This document shows positions 5,636 to 9,477 of a stretch of DNA of 9,477 nt, in pieces (positions within the stretch are counted from its first letter, which is position 1; every line of letters starts with the position of its first letter). A program made the translations under genes and the position numbers. Under the pieces are notes generated by a model. That model was not told the origin of the DNA. It did no database searches and worked only from the letters and a program-made list of their open reading frames with translations. The stretch is from Desulfobacterales bacterium. Lineage in GTDB: Bacteria; Desulfobacterota; Desulfobacteria; Desulfobacterales; Desulfosalsimonadaceae. Location: assembly GCA_018224315.1 (NCBI GenBank), contig JAGTVF010000263.1, positions 1 to 9,477 of the forward strand, read 5' to 3'.

Positions 5636-6880
5636 TTATTCGGACATGGGAATAAATTCGGTTTTTTGCCAGTCGGTCAGGATTTTAGAACCCCCGTCTG
5701 CCGTGCACTGCTGGAGAAAAATCTCCTGCTGGCCGATCCGGCACAGGGGATCATCCGGGTCATAGGGCCCATAGGTAATTCTTCCCATCAGTCCCTGAAA
5801 ATTTTCCATTTTTTCCAGCTCTGCCACCAGTTTTTCCCGGGTCAGGTCCCGGCCGGCCCGGCGGATGGCTTCCACCAGGGGTTCAGCAAGCCCGATGCCG
5901 GTGGTAAAGGTATATCCCCAGCGTTCGTCGTCGGCGGCATAGGCGTCATAGACCTCGGTTTTGTATTTTGCCATGAGTTTATTTTTGGGGTTGTTGATGT
6001 GTTCGATGCCGCCCACGTTGCCGGTGGGCTGGGCCATTCCGAAGCTGGCCGTGATGACCCCTTCATAAAGCCCCTTGGTGATGGCGATCATGAGGGGAAA
6101 ATCGCCGCAAGTGGTGGTGCTCATCCACTGGGGTTCATAATTCATGGCCTTGCCTGTGCCCAGAAGTCTGGCCACATGGCCGGGTGTCACAAAAACCAGG
6201 ACCGCGTCGGCTTTGGCCTGGCGCAGCTTCATGGTATGGGGGCGCATGTCCGTGTCTGAGATCGACACGGGCACTTTGGCGGCCAGCTCCATGCCGTGCT
6301 GCTCCAGCACGTGCCGGGCTCCTTCAAGCCCCTGTTTGCCGTAATCGTCTTCCTGGTAGACCACGGCGATGCGCTTTTTGTCCATTTCCGTGACGGCATA
6401 TTCGGTCAGGAGCTGGGCATCGCCAAGGTATAAGGGATAGACGTTAAACAGATGCTTCTGGGGCGGGGTCACCCAGTGCCTGGAGCCTGCCGACGGCCCC
6501 ACCCATGGAATCTGTCTTTCCATGAGATAGTCTTTGACCGCAAGGCCGCATGCCGTGCCCACCCCGCTGACCCAGGCAAACATGCCGGTCTGTTCCTGGA
6601 GCTGTTTTACGCCCGCGATGGTCTTGGCCGGGTTGTAGGCGTCGTCAAAATAATGGTGGATCAGTTTTCGTCCGTGGATTCCGCCGTTTGCATTGATCCA
6701 TTTGAAATACGCGTCCGTGCCCCGGGCCACGGCCCCCCAGGGAGCAGCCGGTCCGGTCTGGGGCGACCACTGGCCGATGTGGATCTCGGTGTCTGTCACC
6801 CCGACTTCTGCGTGCCCTGCCGGGGCAAACCCCAGCACCAGCAAGGCTCCCATCAAAACCGCCAATAATGTGTTTTTCAT
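5636..6880 (-). CDS. Periplasmic substrate-binding protein of HAAT-family ABC importer (LivK-like, Peripla_BP_6)
   Basis: This 414-aa protein captures the substrate outside the inner membrane and delivers it to LivHM. Residues 1-24 form a Sec signal peptide: KN, then a hydrophobic core LLAVLMGALLVLGF, then AGHA with predicted cleavage before Glu25. No lipobox is present, so the mature protein should be free in the periplasm. The mature part shows the two-lobed type I pattern: IHIGQWSPQTGPAAPWG near the start, WINANGGIHGRKL, VGPSAGSRHW near 127-136, and RIAVVYQEDDYGKQG opening the second lobe. It is longer than E. coli LivK (about 370 aa) and resembles members used for aromatic or other organic acids, which is inference only. 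Four cysteines (111, 258, 380, 392) could form disulfides after export. The ATG at 6880 has a strong GGAGGGGG site. It lies between livH (33-nt gap) and livG (16-nt gap). Confidence 0.95.
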   Translation of the reverse strand: MKNTLLAVLMGALLVLGFAPAGHAEVGVTDTEIHIGQWSPQTGPAAPWGAVARGTDAYFKWINANGGIHGRKLIHHYFDDAYNPAKTIAGVKQLQEQTGMFAWVSGVGTACGLAVKDYLMERQIPWVGPSAGSRHWVTPPQKHLFNVYPLYLGDAQLLTEYAVTEMDKKRIAVVYQEDDYGKQGLEGARHVLEQHGMELAAKVPVSISDTDMRPHTMKLRQAKADAVLVFVTPGHVARLLGTGKAMNYEPQWMSTTTCGDFPLMIAITKGLYEGVITASFGMAQPTGNVGGIEHINNPKNKLMAKYKTEVYDAYAADDERWGYTFTTGIGLAEPLVEAIRRAGRDLTREKLVAELEKMENFQGLMGRITYGPYDPDDPLCRIGQQEIFLQQCTADGGSKILTDWQKTEFIPMSE

Positions 6881-6913
6881 TTTTCCCCCTCCAATCCGGT
6901 TTGTTGTTGGTTT

Positions 6914-7789
6914 TTACACCTTTTTCACGTAATGCCGGGCAAAAAGACCGCTTGGCTTTACGCACAGGACAATGACGATAACGGCAAAGGCCACCACCGC
7001 CTTGTACTCCATGGATACATATCCGCCGAACAAATGCTCCACGATCCCGACGATATAGGCGCCGAACACAGCCCCGGGCAAAGAGGTCATCCCGCCGATC
7101 ACGGCGGCGGCAAACCCTTTGAGCAAGGGATCCCACATCATGTAGGGCTCCATGAAAACCGGCGCCAGAAGCAGCCCGGCCACGGTGCCCACAGTGGCCG
7201 AAATCCCCCATGTAATCATTTTTACCCGGTTGGTCCGGATGCCCATGAGCCGGGCGGCGGTTTCATTTTGCTGGGTGGCTTTCATGGCCACGCCGAGCCT
7301 GGAAAACCGGAAGAACAAAAACAAAGACACCATGATCACAAGGGCCGCCACCAGGGTGAGCAGATCCAGGGTGCTGATATAGACATTGCCGAACATGAAA
7401 CTGGAATACGAGGAAATGGGAAAAGGCATGACCCGCTGGTCTGCGCCGAATTTCCAGGACACAAATCCCAGCAGCACCATTTCCAGGCCGATGGTGATGA
7501 TGATCAGCCCAAGTATATTCGGATTTTTGGCCCTTCGGACAACCGCAAACTCCAAAAAGCACCCCAGAAACATGGCAAATGCGAGTGCCCCGAAAAATGC
7601 CGCAAATACGGACTGGCCGTAGGTATAAATCAGCATGTAGGCCATAAACACCGGCAGCAGGGCCATTTCTCCCTGGGCGAAATTGGGTACCTCAGAGGCC
7701 TTGTAAATCAATACCATGCCCAGGGCCATCAGGGCATAGGAGCTTCCTACGGCGATTCCGCTGACTGTCATCTGGAGAAAATCGATCAT
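6914..7789 (-). CDS. livH: Branched-chain amino acid-type ABC transporter permease, LivH-like
   Basis: This 291-aa integral inner-membrane subunit forms half of the translocation channel. The sequence is almost entirely hydrophobic helices, about eight. It carries the LivH hallmark VPNFAQGEMALL (34-45), an EAA-like cytoplasmic loop GVAMKATQQNETAARLMGIR (166-185) that would contact the ATPases, and the conserved GFAAAVIGGMTSLPGAVFGA (225-244), ending VKPSGLF (277-283). Length matches LivH (about 290-310). The ATG at 7789 has AAGGA 8 nt upstream and the gene begins 13 nt after livM stops, so the two permeases are surely co-transcribed. The order livM before livH is the reverse of E. coli livHMGF. 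No frameshift or missing motif is visible. Confidence 0.95.
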   Translation of the reverse strand: MIDFLQMTVSGIAVGSSYALMALGMVLIYKASEVPNFAQGEMALLPVFMAYMLIYTYGQSVFAAFFGALAFAMFLGCFLEFAVVRRAKNPNILGLIIITIGLEMVLLGFVSWKFGADQRVMPFPISSYSSFMFGNVYISTLDLLTLVAALVIMVSLFLFFRFSRLGVAMKATQQNETAARLMGIRTNRVKMITWGISATVGTVAGLLLAPVFMEPYMMWDPLLKGFAAAVIGGMTSLPGAVFGAYIVGIVEHLFGGYVSMEYKAVVAFAVIVIVLCVKPSGLFARHYVKKV

Positions 7790-7802
7790 CCGCGCGATCC
7801 TT

Positions 7803-8852
7803 TCAAAAAGGCCATGGTTTCCAGTATTTTTTCATGCGTATCCAGAGTCCGTAGAGTCCCAGGGGTTCAAAGAGCATGATAGCAATGAGAATGGAGCCAA
7901 AAATAACAAACTGGATGTTGGAAACCCCGGTCAGGGAAAAATAGCTGGCCGAAAGATCCCGGAGCCAGTCGCCGATATAAGGGATTGAAAGAATGTTTCG
8001 CAGCTGCAGATCCAGAAATGAGAGCACAATGGCCCCGGCAATGGGTCCCATGACCGATCCCAGCCCACCGGCCACGGCCATGGTGAGAAAAAACACGGAC
8101 AGAAACAGGTTAAACAGCTCCGGCTCGATAAAACGCAGCACAAAGGCGTAGAGTCCGCCGGCCACGCCTGCGTAAAATGCGCTTAAGGCAAAGGCCATGG
8201 TTTTGTATAAAACCAGGTTCACCCCCATGGTCTCGGCTGCGATATGCGCATCCCGGATGGCGATAAAGGCCCTTCCAACCTTTGTTTTGGTGATGTTTCG
8301 GGCAAGAAGAACAAGAAGGACCGTAATTGTCACCGCCAGGTAATAGAACTGCCGGTCAGATGTCAGGTGATGGCCCATGATAACCAGGTCCGGGGCATGC
8401 AGGCCCTGCCGGCCGCCCAGCATTTCAATCCGGCCGATGACCGTGGTAATGGTCAGGCCGAAGCCCAGGGTGGCAATGGCCAGATAGGGGCCTTCCAGCC
8501 GCAGGGCCGGAAGCCCCAGCAGAAAGCCGAACACGGCGGCAATCAGGCCTGCGCAGACAAGGGCCGCCAGAAAGGGAAAATGGGCAACGGTCATCAATGT
8601 AATGGTGGCATATGCGCCGATGGCGTAAAAGCCGGCATGGCCCAGAGATATCTGGCCGGTATAGCCCACCAGCAGGTTTAAGCCCACCACAACAATGATA
8701 TTGATGGCAATGTAGTTGGCCATATAAACGTAATAGTTAGTAAAGACAAACGGGTAGAAAAACAGAAAGGCCATGAGCGCCACAAACCAGAATACGGTCA
8801 CCCCGGAGGAAAACAGCCGGACATCATCGTAATAGCTGCGTTTCATATCCAT
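7803..8852 (-). CDS. livM: Branched-chain amino acid-type ABC transporter permease, LivM-like
   Basis: This 349-aa inner-membrane subunit is the second half of the channel and the first gene of the operon. Following a short basic cytoplasmic N-terminus, about ten hydrophobic helices are visible. Family motifs are GLNLLVGYTGQISLGHAGF (57-75), GLPALRLEGPYLAIATLGF (113-131), the EAA-like loop GRAFIAIRDAHIAAETMGVN (193-212) for ATPase contact, and AVAGGLGSVMGPIAGA (259-274). I chose ATG at 8852 (MDMKRSYYDD) because AAAGGA (8867-8862) precedes it by 9 nt. A GTG at 8882 would add 10 residues but has no ribosome-binding site, and its codons cover that Shine-Dalgarno sequence. The gene lies downstream of a candidate promoter and palindrome at 8952-8989, leaving a leader of about 100 nt. 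Confidence 0.95.
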   Translation of the reverse strand: MDMKRSYYDDVRLFSSGVTVFWFVALMAFLFFYPFVFTNYYVYMANYIAINIIVVVGLNLLVGYTGQISLGHAGFYAIGAYATITLMTVAHFPFLAALVCAGLIAAVFGFLLGLPALRLEGPYLAIATLGFGLTITTVIGRIEMLGGRQGLHAPDLVIMGHHLTSDRQFYYLAVTITVLLVLLARNITKTKVGRAFIAIRDAHIAAETMGVNLVLYKTMAFALSAFYAGVAGGLYAFVLRFIEPELFNLFLSVFFLTMAVAGGLGSVMGPIAGAIVLSFLDLQLRNILSIPYIGDWLRDLSASYFSLTGVSNIQFVIFGSILIAIMLFEPLGLYGLWIRMKKYWKPWPF

Positions 8853-8861
8853 GCGGACATT

Positions 8862-8867
8862 TCCTTT
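8862..8867 (-). promoter_or_regulatory. Shine-Dalgarno fixing the livM start
   Basis: AAAGGA on the minus strand lies 9 nt before the ATG at 8852. It falls within the coding frame of the longer GTG-initiated alternative (8882), which itself lacks any purine-rich site upstream. Confidence 0.6.
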
Positions 8868-8951
8868 GCAGAGGGTTGCCACACAGGTGCCGGCGGCCGC
8901 ATACCGCCTCAGACACAGAACCGATTGGATTGAAGTGTCAAAATGTAAACG

Positions 8952-8971
8952 CTGTTAAAAAATTTAAACAG
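8952..8971. promoter_or_regulatory. Imperfect 20-bp palindrome overlapping the liv operon -10, candidate operator
   Basis: CTGTT (8952-8956) and AACAG (8967-8971) are inverse copies, and 8 of 10 positions of the two half-sites match across the AT-rich centre. The candidate -10 hexamer (8961-8966) lies inside it, where repressor binding would block transcription. TetR- or FadR-type regulators often use sites of this size in acyl-CoA metabolism operons, but the site itself names no regulator. Confidence 0.35.
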
Positions 8972-8989
8972 TTTTTATTTGAATGTCCA
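8961..8989 (-). promoter_or_regulatory. Candidate sigma70 promoter of the livM-H-SBP-G-F-CoA ligase operon
   Basis: On the minus strand TGGACA (8989-8984, five of six consensus bases) is followed after exactly 17 nt by TAAATT (8966-8961, four of six). It lies downstream of the upstream gene's terminator and about 110 nt before the livM ATG. A perfect TTGACA also occurs at 8941-8936 but has no good -10 at the right distance. Confidence 0.45.
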
Positions 8990-9010
8990 GTGTTGTTGAA
9001 AAAAGGCAGC

Positions 9011-9042
9011 AAAAAAAATGAAAAGGAGCTGTTTTTCAGCCC
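9011..9042 (-). terminator. Rho-independent terminator of the GGR-family gene
   Basis: On the minus strand GGGCTG (9042-9037) pairs with CAGCTC (9031-9026), with one G-U pair, around an AAAAA loop. After one further C comes the T-rich run TTTTCATTTTTTTT (9024-9011). It starts 15 nt after the stop of the upstream gene, as expected for its terminator, and separates that gene from the liv operon. Confidence 0.8.
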
Positions 9043-9057
9043 GGGGTTGTCAGGGAA

Positions 9058-9477
9058 TCAAAGGCGGTTTTTTTTGGCGATCCATGGACCCGCCAGGATC
9101 TGGGGCAGGCTCCAGCGGGTAACCGGCGCCAGGCAGAAGGGCTGGCCGGTGGCAATGGATCGGGCCGCAATTTTTGCGCTTTCAACGGCCGGGCCGATGC
9201 CCTCGCCCATGTCGCAGGTGGCAAGGCCGGCTGCATCGCCGATGAGAAATGCGTTTTTGCTGCGGGTGTTTTTTGTCTCTCCCCGCAGATAATAGATATG
9301 GCCTTTGGGCGAAAACTGGCGGCCGCAGCCCAGGCCGCTGCGGGACAGTTTTTCCGCAAAATCCAGCCAATGGGCATTGATGTTTCGGCTGCGTTTTTTC
9401 AGGGCACTGAGTTTGCCGCCGATGCCCACGTTGAGATAGCCCTTTTGCTTGGGCACATACCAGGCATATCCCGGAAG
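9058..9477 (-). CDS. Geranylgeranyl reductase family FAD-dependent oxidoreductase (C-terminal part)
   Basis: Only the last 139 codons are in the window, and the frame remains open at the right edge. The first visible residues, PGYAWYVPKQKGYLNVGIGG, match the GYxWxxPK...NVGxG stretch of the GGR family. NAFLIGDAAGLATCDMGEGI (75-94 of the visible part) is the conserved second FAD-binding motif of the p-hydroxybenzoate hydroxylase-type fold, followed by a helix (AVESAKIAARSIA). Such enzymes reduce isoprenoid or other unsaturated chains, or act as electron-transfer flavoproteins. Without the N-terminal dinucleotide-binding region and substrate pocket the reaction cannot be named. The C-terminus after GDAAG is only about 60 residues, which seems short for archaeal GGRs. 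The gene is on the same strand as the liv operon but is cut off from it by a strong terminator, so it is probably a separate transcription unit. Confidence 0.85.
   Translation of the reverse strand, partial: LPGYAWYVPKQKGYLNVGIGGKLSALKKRSRNINAHWLDFAEKLSRSGLGCGRQFSPKGHIYYLRGETKNTRSKNAFLIGDAAGLATCDMGEGIGPAVESAKIAARSIATGQPFCLAPVTRWSLPQILAGPWIAKKNRL

Noticed and set aside
6932..7879. Long plus-strand open frame (315 aa) opposite livH
   Set aside because: Its composition (His, Gln, Gly, Pro-rich) is that of an antisense read of hydrophobic membrane helices, and it covers the well-supported livH gene and the livM end.
8936..8941. Perfect TTGACA on the minus strand as the -35 of the liv operon
   Set aside because: At 16 to 18 nt downstream there are only CTGTGT/TCTGTG-type sequences with no -10 likeness. 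The TGGACA-17-TAAATT pair upstream is better.
1..9477. Mobile element, CRISPR array, tRNA/rRNA gene or defence island
   Set aside because: I saw no transposase or integrase reading frames, spaced direct repeats, cloverleaf-like segments or defence domains. All major frames are accounted for by metabolic and transport genes.

Overview
The window reads as ordinary chromosomal sequence of moderate to slightly high GC from an anaerobic bacterium. My best guess is a sulfate-reducing Desulfobacterota, near the Desulfobacteraceae. That rests on gene content: a liv-type ABC cassette co-transcribed with an acyl-CoA synthetase, an iron-sulfur flavoprotein-like reductase, a geranylgeranyl-reductase-family flavoprotein and a small Cys-rich zinc-ribbon protein. 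No marker gene settles the taxonomy.

Layout: (1) At 1-83 lies the last 27 or so codons of a plus-strand gene. It converges, with a 4-nt gap, on a minus-strand DJ-1/PfpI-family gene (88-669). (2) A 219-nt divergent spacer (670-888) carries two inverted repeats. (3) A plus-strand flavoprotein with four clustered cysteines (889-1488) converges on a minus-strand zinc-ribbon/winged-helix-like protein (1554-1910), with a hairpin between the stop codons. (4) An AT-rich spacer (1911-2188) holds the zinc-ribbon gene's presumed promoter and two small palindromes. (5) Six minus-strand genes form one tight operon, read from 8852 down to 2189: livM-like permease, livH-like permease, periplasmic binding protein, livG-like ATPase, livF-like ATPase, long-chain-type acyl-CoA synthetase. 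Gaps are 13 to 33 nt. (6) A 205-nt spacer (8853-9057) holds a rho-independent terminator for the upstream gene and a plausible sigma70 promoter overlapped by an imperfect palindrome. (7) The C-terminal part of a geranylgeranyl-reductase-family flavoprotein (9058-9477, minus) runs off the right edge.

How the genes work together: the six-gene operon encodes a complete HAAT-family (branched-chain amino acid type) importer whose last gene is an AMP-forming CoA ligase. The simplest reading is uptake of an organic acid (aromatic, branched or fatty) and its immediate activation to the acyl-CoA. The sequence alone does not fix the substrate. Both livF and the synthetase appear to start at TTG codons with well-placed Shine-Dalgarno sequences.

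I found no mobile element, CRISPR array, RNA gene or defence system, and nothing I would call a previously undescribed system. The points most worth following up are the substrate of the transporter-ligase operon, the small zinc-ribbon protein with its palindromic upstream region, and the inverted repeats in the divergent spacer.
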